64,000 bases of DNA. Source: UBA1952 sp965200035 (GTDB lineage: Bacteria; Bacteroidota; Bacteroidia; Chitinophagales; Chitinophagaceae). Location of the stretch: positions 1,922,001-1,986,000 of the forward strand of contig OZ241334.1 of assembly GCA_965200035.1 (NCBI GenBank), written 5' to 3'. This document shows, one piece after another, positions 1 through 8,876 of this stretch. The first letter of the stretch is position 1. Each line of letters opens with the position of its first letter. The notes beneath the pieces are model-generated. The model saw nothing but the letters and a program-made list of their open reading frames with translations. It ran no database searches and was not told the DNA's origin. The translations under genes were made by a program, and so were the position numbers.

Positions 1-89
1 GATGCATTACAGACTTTGGGGTAACTATTTCGATCATACATTCCTGCATTTTTATTTGTTTTGCACCAGATATTACCAAGCTGTTACCC

Positions 90-1070
90 ATGCCCGATCG
101 TCCGATTGTCCTTTCCATTGTAGTGCCTGTGTTTAATGAAGAGCTCATTATCGGTGAACTGGTGCGCCGGATGCAGGCAGCTGCGGAAAGCATTACGCCG
201 GATTATGAGCTCATTTTTGTGAATGATGGCAGCCGGGACTCATCTTTGAAGCTGCTGCAACAGGAATGCATGGCCAATCCGAAGCTGCATTACATTGCTT
301 TCTCACGCAATTTTGGCCACCAGATCGCCATCACTGCTGGTATGGATTATGCCACGGGTGATGCTATTGTAACGATAGACGGTGATCTGCAGGACCCGCC
401 GGAGCTGATCGCAGAGATGTATGCACAATACCAGCAGGGATTCAAGGTAGTGTATGCCAAGCGGCTTGAGCGCAAGGGCGAAACGTTCTTCAAGCGGTTT
501 ACCGCCCGCACTTTTTACCGGCTGATGGCACGCATGGTATCGTTTGATATTCCGGTAGATGTGGGCGACTTCCGCCTGATTGGCCGCGATGTGCTGGAGT
601 ACCTGAAGGAGATGAAGGAGTACGATAAATATCTCCGCGGGCAGATCGCGTGGCTGGGCTTCAAGAGCACCTATGTCATGTTTGACCGGGATGAGCGGAA
701 GTTTGGCACCACCAATTATCCGTTCAAGAAAATGCTTCGCCTGGCGTTCAATGGCATCACCGCTTTTTCGGATTCTCCGCTGAAAATGGCTACCAGTATG
801 GGCTTCATCGTCTGCATCATCTCTTTTTTCATTGGTGTGTATGCGCTCTGGAGCTACTTCATGGAGCATGATACGGTACCGGGCTGGGCATCTACCATCA
901 TCAGCATTACCTTTCTCGGAGGGGTGCAGCTATTATCGCTGGGCATACTGGGCGAGTACATCAGCCGCATCATCAATAATGTGCGCCAGCGCCCGCTGTA
1001 TGTAGTGGATAAAACAGATACGCATCTTGCAGGTCCCTATCATCCGGCAGAAGGCACAGGCCACGCATAA
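90..1070 (+). CDS. Family 2 glycosyltransferase, DPM1/GtrB-like, membrane-anchored
   Basis: A 326-residue protein. The N-terminal 230 residues form a GT-A glycosyltransferase fold: a VVPVFNEE start near residue 11, and an IDGDLQDPPE metal/sugar-nucleotide motif near residue 96. The last 90 residues contain two hydrophobic helices (about 230-255 and 265-290) followed by the LGEYISRI segment typical of the GtrB/ArnC/DPM1 group. Known relatives move a sugar from UDP or GDP onto polyprenyl phosphate at the cytoplasmic membrane, for polysaccharide or glycoprotein synthesis. The donor sugar cannot be read from the sequence. The gene stands alone, converging on the methyltransferase to its right across a twin-hairpin terminator. 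The ATG at 90 begins just before the conserved first strand and is a convincing start. Confidence 0.9.
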   Translation: MPDRPIVLSIVVPVFNEELIIGELVRRMQAAAESITPDYELIFVNDGSRDSSLKLLQQECMANPKLHYIAFSRNFGHQIAITAGMDYATGDAIVTIDGDLQDPPELIAEMYAQYQQGFKVVYAKRLERKGETFFKRFTARTFYRLMARMVSFDIPVDVGDFRLIGRDVLEYLKEMKEYDKYLRGQIAWLGFKSTYVMFDRDERKFGTTNYPFKKMLRLAFNGITAFSDSPLKMATSMGFIVCIISFFIGVYALWSYFMEHDTVPGWASTIISITFLGGVQLLSLGILGEYISRIINNVRQRPLYVVDKTDTHLAGPYHPAEGTGHA

Positions 1071-1095
1071 TACAAAAGAAGAAGGAAGACAAAGC

Positions 1096-1146
1096 TGCGC
1101 CGCATTTGTAATGCGGCGCAATAAGGACTGGCATTTGTAATGCCAG
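1096..1146. terminator. Twin hairpins between convergent genes
   Basis: Two perfect hairpins lie side by side: a 10-bp stem at 1096-1120 and a 7-bp stem at 1128-1146. Both have the same loop TTGTA and the same inner stem GCAT/ATGC, but their outer stems differ. An A-run follows on the right, which reads as a T-run for leftward transcription. Position between two convergent genes fits a bidirectional terminator; the shared core also suggests a repeat family. Confidence 0.7.
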
Positions 1147-1154
1147 CAAAAAAA

Positions 1155-2321
1155 TCAGACATCTTTTGCAATAACAGCCACAAAAAGACAATCGGCTTGC
1201 TGATCGATGCCATTAATCAATTGCATATGCGCAATCGACCATCCAGATTCTGCAACAACTTTCTCCACCACATCTTCATTCTCTGAACGGAATACAGAAC
1301 AGGTAATGTAAACCAGCTTCCCGCCCGGCCTGAGATACCGTAAAGCATTACGCAGAATAGCCTCGCCACGCACAGCATAATCAGGTAAAGAAGCAGTATC
1401 AAAAAAGAAACAGTTTTCCGGGGTACGCGCCCAAGTGCCTGAGCCGGTGCAGGGAACGTCACAAATAATACCATCGAACAGGCGCGTACCCATTCTCTTA
1501 GCCACCGCTTCGCTATCAGCCGTATCCAACACCGATGTTGACGGCTTAGGATAATCATACTGCAGAAAGCGCTGATGTAGATTATGCAGAATGCTTTCGC
1601 GGATGTCCGTAGAAAGCAGCTTTACGGCAGGCTGCAAGTCTTTCAATAAGAGAGACTTGCCACCGGCACCGGAGCAGCAATCCCACCATTGCTCATTGGC
1701 CGAAGGCTTAAAAAAGGTACCGGTAGCTTGTGAAGAAGCATCCTGAACAACGTAAGCATCGGGTAAAATCAGCTGATCGATGGCGCTTCCATTCGGCAAT
1801 GCCAGACAAGTTGGTGTGATCCATTCGGTAGGCATGGCAGCCTTTTGGAGCACTCTGCCAATCTTATCTGCATTCTTGCGGATGCGGAGAAATAGCCGGG
1901 GCAACGCCATTAATGAATACAGCCATTGCTCTTTGGTAATGCCGGTAGAAAAGGTGACCTCGTAAGGGAAAAGCGCATCAACATGGACCTCATAATCGTG
2001 CGCAGAAAGCAATGCAATCCGGCCTGCTACATCCTTTTCCCATCCATCATTCCACGCTTCAGGAAATTGACTGACGAATGCTTTTGGCCGCAGGCCGCAT
2101 AAAAATAAAGCGGCCAATATCAGCTCTTCCTGCGTTTTCTCTTGCAGGGCAAAAGCCTTGCTGCACCGGTACCATGCATAAACCGCATCGCTTAGCGCGC
2201 GCCGGTCGCGGCTGCCCAGCTTAGGCTGATTGCGATAATAATTTTTCAGGAAATGATGCAGCGGCGCTTCATTCCGGTAAGTATCCAGAATGGTGCTGAT
2301 GTGATGCCAGAGATAACGCAT
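1155..2321 (-). CDS. RsmB/NOP2-type RNA (cytosine-5) methyltransferase
   Basis: A 388-residue protein of the NOL1/NOP2/Sun family, which methylates cytosine C5 in rRNA using S-adenosylmethionine. The SAM-binding region is visible as WDCCSGAGGKSLLL around residue 215. The two family cysteines are both present: the DVPCTGSGTW motif and the YITCSVFRSEN motif. The N-terminal 150 residues resemble the NusB-like/RNA-binding region of this family. It starts 5 bp after the SCO1-like gene stops and is probably co-transcribed with it. Whether the target is the RsmB site (C967) or another rRNA position cannot be told. Confidence 0.88.
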   Translation of the reverse strand: MRYLWHHISTILDTYRNEAPLHHFLKNYYRNQPKLGSRDRRALSDAVYAWYRCSKAFALQEKTQEELILAALFLCGLRPKAFVSQFPEAWNDGWEKDVAGRIALLSAHDYEVHVDALFPYEVTFSTGITKEQWLYSLMALPRLFLRIRKNADKIGRVLQKAAMPTEWITPTCLALPNGSAIDQLILPDAYVVQDASSQATGTFFKPSANEQWWDCCSGAGGKSLLLKDLQPAVKLLSTDIRESILHNLHQRFLQYDYPKPSTSVLDTADSEAVAKRMGTRLFDGIICDVPCTGSGTWARTPENCFFFDTASLPDYAVRGEAILRNALRYLRPGGKLVYITCSVFRSENEDVVEKVVAESGWSIAHMQLINGIDQQADCLFVAVIAKDV

Positions 2322-2326
2322 GATGT

Positions 2327-2962
2327 CTACTGCTTTTCGTCGAGCAGCGTTTTAATATCGCTGATCATGGAATCTATCTGCGTCTGCTTCAGGCCATCAT
2401 AAAACTGGCCGCGCAGGTGGCCTGTACGATCTACAAGCACAAAGTGATTGTCGTGGATGAAATCTTCATCTACCGATACGCCGGTTGTATCGTCCTGTGC
2501 AGAGATGAGGTAAGAATAGCGTGCGGCTTCATAGAGCTTTTTCTTATCGCCGGTCAGGAACATCCACTGCTTCGGGTCGGCCTCAAAGCGCAGGCTGTAA
2601 GCCTTCATCGCAGCTACCGTATCATGGCTCGGATCTACGCTGTGCGAGAGGATCATAAAATCTTTATTGCCCCGAAAAGCCCGGTAGATTTTGTTCATGT
2701 TCTCATTCATCTTCGGGCAGATGCCTTTGCAGGTGGTAAAGAAATATTCTACAGCATACACTTTGCCCTTGACGGTTGCATTAGTAACGGAATCGCCTTC
2801 CTGATTGATGAAAGAGAAGGGCTCAACCCTGTGGCCCGGCTCACCAAGCACGGGAAGCTGCTTCGGCGCCTCGCGTATGGTCTTGTTGAACCAAAACATA
2901 AATACGGCAGCCAGCAGGATAAAAAAGGAAACCAGAATGACGGTAATGCGGCGATTGGACAT
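2327..2962 (-). CDS. SCO1/SenC/PrrC family copper-binding protein
   Basis: A 211-residue protein with one N-terminal membrane anchor (about residues 5-22) and a periplasmic thioredoxin fold. The copper-binding signature TTCKGICPKM (CxxxCP) lies near residue 80. The distal histidine is in HDNHFVLVD near residue 175. Family members deliver copper to the CuA site of cytochrome c oxidase or act as thiol reductants. I chose the ATG at 2962 because the longer reading frame upstream has no family-like residues and would overlap the preceding gene. No cytochrome oxidase genes lie nearby. It sits 49 bp downstream of the 440-residue membrane-anchored protein in a leftward gene run. Confidence 0.9.
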   Translation of the reverse strand: MSNRRITVILVSFFILLAAVFMFWFNKTIREAPKQLPVLGEPGHRVEPFSFINQEGDSVTNATVKGKVYAVEYFFTTCKGICPKMNENMNKIYRAFRGNKDFMILSHSVDPSHDTVAAMKAYSLRFEADPKQWMFLTGDKKKLYEAARYSYLISAQDDTTGVSVDEDFIHDNHFVLVDRTGHLRGQFYDGLKQTQIDSMISDIKTLLDEKQ

Positions 2963-3011
2963 AGCGGACGCAAAGTTAGGAAGTGCGGCGCGGGAAATAC
3001 CGGAATTCTTG

Positions 3012-4334
3012 CTAGAAATTATCTGCCAGCTGCAATAGCGCATTCCGTTGCCGGTTATCAAACGTAATCACGGAATGTACATTGATGCGTTGATCGTTTA
3101 CCTGCTTTGCAGTAAGTGTGAATGTGCTCAATGCGTGTATATAGGGTGATAACAGCGGAAATAATTGCTGACGCTCGGCTGCATCAAACCGGATGTCTAA
3201 ATTGGCAAAACCGGTGCTTTGTGCAGCGCCGGAATTTATGATCTGATCCTTTCCAGTGCTAACAACTAGTGTGCTGTCTGTGCTTTTGCCATACAACTGA
3301 TAGAGCGGGAAAAAGCTGCGGCTCACAGTACCGCTATCCGGTTGTATGATGCCCTGCCTTACTAAGTAAGCATACAACTGCGGCTTTGCGCTCAATTGCA
3401 GTGTAATAAGAGGAACGGTCACATTGCGAACTTCCGATTTTTCTACTTTTTCAAAATTGTCATTATAACCATAGGTAATTACCATTTCCTGCTGAGTTGT
3501 TGTTCCATCTATTATCATTGTCACTTTATGATTGTAATATTTCAGGAAACTATCGGCCCGGAGCGTGAATGGACCTACGGAAAGCAGATTGCCCACATCC
3601 GCATGGAGCCATCCGTACAGCGCCGGCCGGGCGTCCTGAGGTTGATAAGCAGAAGTATTTGATGGCTTGAAGGATGATGATTGTAGCACAGCGTCTGCGG
3701 TTACACTGCCTTTCCCAAAGTTCACAGATGCCTGGTTTTTATTATCGAGATAAACCATATGTCCGGGCATATCACAGATCCTGCGGAATGGGCTTTCTGC
3801 AATGGCAACTACATTTTTTTGAAGCAATATATCGCTCAGAATATCGGTAACGGGCTCCGGATTCAGAGACCATGCAAGAGCGGCGAATTTATTGGTATAG
3901 GTAATCGTCAACCGCCGGTCAGCGCTTATTACTGTTGTAAATGCAGGATTGGCTTTTCCCACGCTGCTGCCTTTTAGTACCCGGGTTATAGTCCGTTTAA
4001 AATCGTTGACGTCATTGACTTCCAGGCGTGTGAAAAATGTAGTGAGCGCTTTGGTGCTTACGGTATAAATAAACAGATTGGCCGGCAGCTCAATGCCTGA
4101 AGGCGGCGTCTTGCATGCAGTGTCCAGTTCTTCTTTTTTTTCTTTGCGGGAAATGCTGAGATAATCGGGAATGAGGGTCTGAATAATGCTGTACGCATTG
4201 ACTCGGATTACTGCTGCCGCGTTCTTAGGAATGGGTGTCTGAAAAGAAGACCACTTCCGGTATTGCACATAACCGGCAAAACAAACAAGCAGCAGTACCA
4301 ATACTGCTGCCGTTGTACGCAAGAATTTTTTCAT
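3012..4334 (-). CDS. Membrane-anchored envelope protein of unknown function, IPKNA type
   Basis: A 440-residue protein I cannot assign to a known function. Residues 7-23 form a signal anchor and the rest is predicted extracytoplasmic. Just after the anchor it carries IPKNAAAVIRVNAYSI, which matches IPKNAYAVASLRTDQL at the same position in the next gene upstream, so the two are probably distant paralogues. The layout (short helix, IPK-A motif, long beta-rich ectodomain) recalls Bacteroidota DUF4836-like proteins, but that is a guess. It begins 4 bp after the 641-residue protein stops, so the two are translationally close and probably work together. Confidence 0.75.
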   Translation of the reverse strand: MKKFLRTTAAVLVLLLVCFAGYVQYRKWSSFQTPIPKNAAAVIRVNAYSIIQTLIPDYLSISRKEKKEELDTACKTPPSGIELPANLFIYTVSTKALTTFFTRLEVNDVNDFKRTITRVLKGSSVGKANPAFTTVISADRRLTITYTNKFAALAWSLNPEPVTDILSDILLQKNVVAIAESPFRRICDMPGHMVYLDNKNQASVNFGKGSVTADAVLQSSSFKPSNTSAYQPQDARPALYGWLHADVGNLLSVGPFTLRADSFLKYYNHKVTMIIDGTTTQQEMVITYGYNDNFEKVEKSEVRNVTVPLITLQLSAKPQLYAYLVRQGIIQPDSGTVSRSFFPLYQLYGKSTDSTLVVSTGKDQIINSGAAQSTGFANLDIRFDAAERQQLFPLLSPYIHALSTFTLTAKQVNDQRINVHSVITFDNRQRNALLQLADNF

Positions 4335-4338
4335 CGGA

Positions 4339-6264
4339 TTACCTGGCCAGATCTTCGATCATGGAAAAGAAATAAGTGAGCGCATTTTTGTTGCCGTCCG
4401 GCACTTCTGCAACGATCTCACCAGAGATGACATTGCCATGAATACCGCTTGACTTCGCATACATCACGCCGGTCTTGCCCAGGAATGTATTGAAGCTGTT
4501 CCATTTTCTGAGGCTGCCGATCTCCGTCTGCGGGATGCGGCCTTCCAGATTGCGTGGATTGAAAAAGAGGCTCATATTGTTATCCAGCAGCAGGCTCTTC
4601 TGTCCTTTGGAAATATGCCCTTCATAACGGTCGTCACGGATATCCTGCAGATCGCGGAGCGAAGTGCCGATGAAGATAATGCCATTTCGGATCATCAGAT
4701 GTACCGGCATTGGCGTTTTCATCAATTTGCTGCTGGCTGTATAGATGTCGTTCCGTAAAGTGATCTGTCCTTTGTCGATGCCGTAACTCAGCAGCTTGCG
4801 GATCAAACGTACATCGTCAGACGACATCATGAACAGGAAATCGGGCAGCGTTTCCGTCTTCGTCTTTTCCACCTCTTTGCGCTCATAGGTATCGCTGTTG
4901 TAATCGTAAGTAGTATAACTGACCTCGCGGGTAGATACGCCATTGAACAACAATAATGCATCGCCCTTTACCACTCTGGCTACGGCTTCCTCATCCAGCA
5001 AGAGCGAAAAGAAATCGGCGCCCAGAGACATCTCTTCCTGATAATTCTTGCCCATTGCTTTGAAATAATGTCCGTAAGTCTGCTGCAGAATCTTGGGCAT
5101 TTCTTCCAGGTAAGCCTTTGTGTCCAGCGAATATCCGGCAAACCCTATAATCCTGTCGCTATTCACATACCGGGCAAATTCCGGATTGATGCGGTGGTCA
5201 TAAATTCTGCGGTACATCTCTGCCTTGCGGTCGTCCAGCTCCAGCTGCGTAGTGAGGCGGGCTGTGTATTTATCCAGGTAAAGGTTCGCATTGACGCTGC
5301 CATAGCCCCGCATAAAACTGCCCATTTTGCGACCATAAAAACTACTCATCAGATCGCCATAAATGCCCTGCATATCGGAGATATATAACGATGCTACTGC
5401 CTGATCATCTGCGCTGCGGCGGTAGCGCTCATTATCAAGAATGGAAGATGCGTCTTCTGACCTGTTGAATACTTTTGCTGCATAAGCACCGGCCCATTCG
5501 GTAGCCAGTTTACCCTTGTCAAGGCGGTGAACGTCCTGCTCTTCTACTTCCTCGATCATTGGCGGTGGTGGTGCTACTACTGCTGTATGTGAAGGTCTAT
5601 GGTTATTTGAGCCTTTAGCTATATGCGCCTTTGGATAGCGCAAAGGCGGCGGTGGCGGCGCTTCTACAGGAGGTGTAATGGATTCCACTACCATAGTAGA
5701 ATCAACCGTAGTTGTAGTGCCATAATCTGACGGTGAAAAATCATAGTAGCCCCAGTTGCCGTAGCGCGCTTTGTTTTCCTCTTTTTCAAAGAACGGCCGC
5801 TTGAGATCAGCCATCACGAGCAGGGCAAACTCATCATTCCACATAAAAGCCATCTTCTCATGATCGCTCGTTTGTACCATGCGCATGTTCCCATCATTGG
5901 TGACTTTTTCACCCTTGTTCTTGATGAAACGATCCAGCTTTTGCGCATTTTCAAGCGGAAGCAGTACACAGTGAAAAGACACACTATCCGTACGGCGATT
6001 GTAGTAGTATATGGGCGATGACAAGCTGACGCCGATATCGCGGATGCTACCATCACTGTTGCGGTAGCCCGACAGATTCTTCATCAGCTCACGGCCGATC
6101 TTCGACTCGTTGAACTCCTGCACCGAAAGCAGGCTGAACAGCTGATCGGTCCTGAGCGATGCTACGGCATACGCATTTTTAGGGATTTTGTACGCAAGGT
6201 CTTTTTGTGCGGATGCGCTGTAGCCGGCCAGGAGAAGGGCGGCTATCCGGAGTGCTTTTTTCAT
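4339..6264 (-). CDS. Secreted IPKNA-type protein with proline-rich spacer, unknown function
   Basis: A 641-residue protein with a signal peptide ending at about YSASAQ (residue 20). IPKNAYAVASLRTDQLFSLL follows directly and matches the neighbouring paralogue. Between residues about 185 and 240 there is a low-complexity spacer with two proline runs (EAPPPPPLRYP and VVAPPPPMIEE), which probably separates two globular parts. The C-terminal half is rich in charged and aromatic residues without a recognised catalytic motif. A DUF4836-like identity is possible. Its start lies 3 bp after the lipoprotein gene, which supports one operon of lipoprotein, this protein and the 440-residue anchor protein. 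Confidence 0.75.
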   Translation of the reverse strand: MKKALRIAALLLAGYSASAQKDLAYKIPKNAYAVASLRTDQLFSLLSVQEFNESKIGRELMKNLSGYRNSDGSIRDIGVSLSSPIYYYNRRTDSVSFHCVLLPLENAQKLDRFIKNKGEKVTNDGNMRMVQTSDHEKMAFMWNDEFALLVMADLKRPFFEKEENKARYGNWGYYDFSPSDYGTTTTVDSTMVVESITPPVEAPPPPPLRYPKAHIAKGSNNHRPSHTAVVAPPPPMIEEVEEQDVHRLDKGKLATEWAGAYAAKVFNRSEDASSILDNERYRRSADDQAVASLYISDMQGIYGDLMSSFYGRKMGSFMRGYGSVNANLYLDKYTARLTTQLELDDRKAEMYRRIYDHRINPEFARYVNSDRIIGFAGYSLDTKAYLEEMPKILQQTYGHYFKAMGKNYQEEMSLGADFFSLLLDEEAVARVVKGDALLLFNGVSTREVSYTTYDYNSDTYERKEVEKTKTETLPDFLFMMSSDDVRLIRKLLSYGIDKGQITLRNDIYTASSKLMKTPMPVHLMIRNGIIFIGTSLRDLQDIRDDRYEGHISKGQKSLLLDNNMSLFFNPRNLEGRIPQTEIGSLRKWNSFNTFLGKTGVMYAKSSGIHGNVISGEIVAEVPDGNKNALTYFFSMIEDLAR

Positions 6265-6267
6265 AGA

Positions 6268-6945
6268 TTATTTAGCGAGCTGTATCTGGTGTGTAAGGTT
6301 GGCTGTGCCATTGATAATATCCGTAACGGGAGTCCGCTGCATCAGCGCTTTGCCATTGCCTGACTGGCGGGACAGCTTATTGCTGAACGCAGAGATGCGG
6401 TCATCGAATCGGTAAATGCTGGTATAGAAAGCGGTCTGGAAGATTTCGCGGTCTTCCTTTTTGAGCTTGTTGTATTCCGTTTTGGTATCGGGCAGGTACT
6501 TGTACGTACGGGCAAAAGTGCCGGTCGCTTTATTGTAAGTGTATGTGGAAATATTGCTGGCTTTGATCTTGTTCTGCTCCAGGATATTCTTCGTGATATT
6601 GTTGATATTGGCTACCTCGCGGAAAGAAAAAGTAACGCTGGCAATGAAGTTGGTAAAATCTGAAGTGCTGCGGACATTGGAAATACCGCGCTGCTTCTTT
6701 AGAAAAATCACCGCATCATCGATCTCTTTCTGAATTTCAGGACGCTTGGGCACTTTATAGCCATTTACTTTATCCATTAGTAAAATAGAAGCCACTTTGG
6801 TCTTGCTCTGGCTCAGGTTGATGGTGATCGTCATCTCACCGCTGCCATCCTTATGCATCGTGATTTCCTCAATTACTTCAAAGCAGGAAGAAAGCATCAT
6901 GCAGCAAAGGGAAAGGAACAGAATGATAACAGGGTTTTTGCGCAT
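6268..6945 (-). CDS. Lipoprotein, LppM-like, first gene of the IPKNA operon
   Basis: A 225-residue protein with a lipoprotein signal: a hydrophobic stretch followed by MLSSC, so Cys21 would be lipidated. The mature protein opens with EEITMHKDGSGEMTITINL, a pattern seen in LppM/DUF3153-like lipoproteins. It is followed by charged helical segments. Function is unknown. It is first in a leftward run with 3-4 bp gaps to the two IPKNA proteins, and the SCO1-like and RsmB-like genes follow. I see no strong promoter motif in the 148 bp between it and the terminator of the gene to its right. Confidence 0.7.
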   Translation of the reverse strand: MRKNPVIILFLSLCCMMLSSCFEVIEEITMHKDGSGEMTITINLSQSKTKVASILLMDKVNGYKVPKRPEIQKEIDDAVIFLKKQRGISNVRSTSDFTNFIASVTFSFREVANINNITKNILEQNKIKASNISTYTYNKATGTFARTYKYLPDTKTEYNKLKKEDREIFQTAFYTSIYRFDDRISAFSNKLSRQSGNGKALMQRTPVTDIINGTANLTHQIQLAK

Positions 6946-7036
6946 GGATAAGGTTCTGATATAGCTGCGAAGATAAGATGAACCGGCTTCTTTCAGGTGG
7001 GAATACCCTTGTTTGAAACCTGATAATTCAAAAGAA

Positions 7037-7063
7037 AAGGCGCTATCACGCGAATAGCACCTT
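7037..7063 (-). terminator. Rho-independent terminator after the 552-residue secreted protein
   Basis: A 10-bp stem with one G-T pair, closing a 7-nt loop. On the minus strand a T-rich tail follows. It lies about 30 bp past the stop codon of the leftward gene that ends at 7094. Confidence 0.75.
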
Positions 7064-7093
7064 CAATCAAAAAATTAGCTGGGGCTTCATGTA

Positions 7094-8752
7094 TCAATTG
7101 CCCGAAAGCTCAAGTACATCAAGCTGCAGCTTATCCGTTTTTTCAAGATGGCCTTCATAGCCTCTTACCAGAATTTTCTGAGCGCCGGTCGGGTGAATGT
7201 TTCCCACATCAAAGTTCTTGCGGTCGTCATTTTCTTCCATAAGCGTCTGTTTGGTAACGACGCCCTCAGGGCTAATCGTTGCGACCGTGAGATAGGCGTC
7301 GTCTGCGCCATCCATATGCTGCTTGAGGTCATCGCTCTCATCCCGCTTCAGATTACGGCGGTTGCTGAGGTACACGAGGTAGCAGTTGTTGTTATAAAGA
7401 TAGCTTCCGAATGTAAGGCTATTGGCCACGCCGCGCCCTGCATGTTTTTGCGGTATGGCAGCCATCCATTTCAGCCGGCCATCCGGCTTCACGCACGCTA
7501 CGGCAATATCATCAAAATGGTGCACCGTGCTTTCTTCCACACCGGCAGCGCGGGGGTGATTAAAATCTTCAGAATGCATTCCCGGCCCGCTTGGATTAAT
7601 GGTTCTGCCGCTGGAAAAAATCTCATCATACTGCTCTTGGGCAAGCAGATAAACGCTTCCGTCATCAGCTTTCCGGATGCCGCGCATGCGCATGATCGTC
7701 AGGGTTGGCGCAGGCGGCAATTTGCTTACTCCGCGATCATTATCAGCTATTTTCAGGTGGCGGTAGCTATACAGGCTGCTGTCCGACAGTGGCTTTAACG
7801 CATTGGCCACAGGGTCAAAAAGATACAGGAACAGGCCTTCTACCGCCTGCGTGCGCGCACGGGCATAGCAGCCGCCCACATATACAGAGCCGTCTGCCAT
7901 GGCCACAACAATCGCATCCGCGGCCAGCCTGCCCGGTAAAGAAACCGGTACCTGTGCCACGGGCTGGCCCTTCGTCCATTTCAGCACTTCAAAACGGCTG
8001 GGCATAGCCTGCAGAAAGTTTTTATCTTCATTGAAAATAGCTGCGGTGGTATATACGGTGCCGTCATTGGCCAGCGCATAAGGGCGTGGCCGGTACTTGG
8101 CTTCGGCGTATGGGAGTTTTGCCTCCACCTGCCAGATCTTTTCCAGATGATCATCAAAGACAAAAAAAGTAGCCGAAGCATTGATATGCGTACGGCGGAT
8201 CGAATCGCCCTTGCACCATACCAGCAGCTTGCTGTTGTCCGGCGACTTAGTGAACTGCCAGTCGCGGGTGATGCTCAGCTGCGGATAGCGGTAATAATCG
8301 TCCTGCTGATCGGGCCTGATATCGGTGGCGAGCGTTATTTTGCTGCCGGTGAGCTTACAGCTGGCTGCATCTATCTCCTGAGCCAGCAAAGATCCCGGTG
8401 CATCCCGCTTGTCTTTTACAGAATAAAACCACCATACGCGCTGCCCGAGATTGATGACGGCTTGTGTCTCACAGTTTTTAGGATCGCCCTGCAGCGGATT
8501 GATTTCGCTGGTCAGCACCTTGCCGGTCACGTCCAGCTTCTGAATGCTCAGCGATTCATCATTTCGCTGACTGAGCTGCAGATAATCGCCGGATGGTAGC
8601 TGTATAAAGCCGGCCTCATCATGCTTGCCGGGTAATTTGTACTCGGCACCCATCGTTACTTTAATGCCGGCAGGCGGCTGGGCAAAGCAAGGTGTAAATG
8701 ATAGGGCAAAAAGTGAGATGCTGATACAGCGCAAAATCCGTTTGAAGGTCAT
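7094..8752 (-). CDS. Secreted protein of unknown function
   Basis: A 552-residue protein with a clear signal peptide (MTFKRILRCISISLFALSF, then cleavage after about CFAQ). The mature part contains many short beta-strand-like blocks with aromatic and glycine turns. Examples are GDYLQLSQRNDESL, DGTVYTTAAIF and DGSVYVGGCYA, the last two reading like blades of a beta-propeller. No catalytic motif or sorting domain is visible, so it may stay in the periplasm or outer membrane. I chose the ATG at 8752, which places the signal peptide at the N-terminus; 13 upstream codons would spoil it. It stands alone, with terminators on both sides. Confidence 0.7.
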   Translation of the reverse strand: MTFKRILRCISISLFALSFTPCFAQPPAGIKVTMGAEYKLPGKHDEAGFIQLPSGDYLQLSQRNDESLSIQKLDVTGKVLTSEINPLQGDPKNCETQAVINLGQRVWWFYSVKDKRDAPGSLLAQEIDAASCKLTGSKITLATDIRPDQQDDYYRYPQLSITRDWQFTKSPDNSKLLVWCKGDSIRRTHINASATFFVFDDHLEKIWQVEAKLPYAEAKYRPRPYALANDGTVYTTAAIFNEDKNFLQAMPSRFEVLKWTKGQPVAQVPVSLPGRLAADAIVVAMADGSVYVGGCYARARTQAVEGLFLYLFDPVANALKPLSDSSLYSYRHLKIADNDRGVSKLPPAPTLTIMRMRGIRKADDGSVYLLAQEQYDEIFSSGRTINPSGPGMHSEDFNHPRAAGVEESTVHHFDDIAVACVKPDGRLKWMAAIPQKHAGRGVANSLTFGSYLYNNNCYLVYLSNRRNLKRDESDDLKQHMDGADDAYLTVATISPEGVVTKQTLMEENDDRKNFDVGNIHPTGAQKILVRGYEGHLEKTDKLQLDVLELSGN

Positions 8753-8826
8753 AGGAAAAATATTTGCAGCTAATATAATGCGCGGCACCATCCGGTCATA
8801 AACAGGTGAGCATTTGCTTTAAGAAA

Positions 8827-8856
8827 AAAGGGCAACAGCGATCGCTGTTGCCCTTT
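8827..8856 (-). terminator. Perfect hairpin terminator after leuS
   Basis: A perfect 30-bp palindrome (15-bp arms, AAAGGGCAACAGCGA and its complement) lies 21 bp beyond the leuS stop. A T-run follows on the minus strand. Confidence 0.88.
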
Positions 8857-8876
8857 CTACAGATTGATGAATTAAC

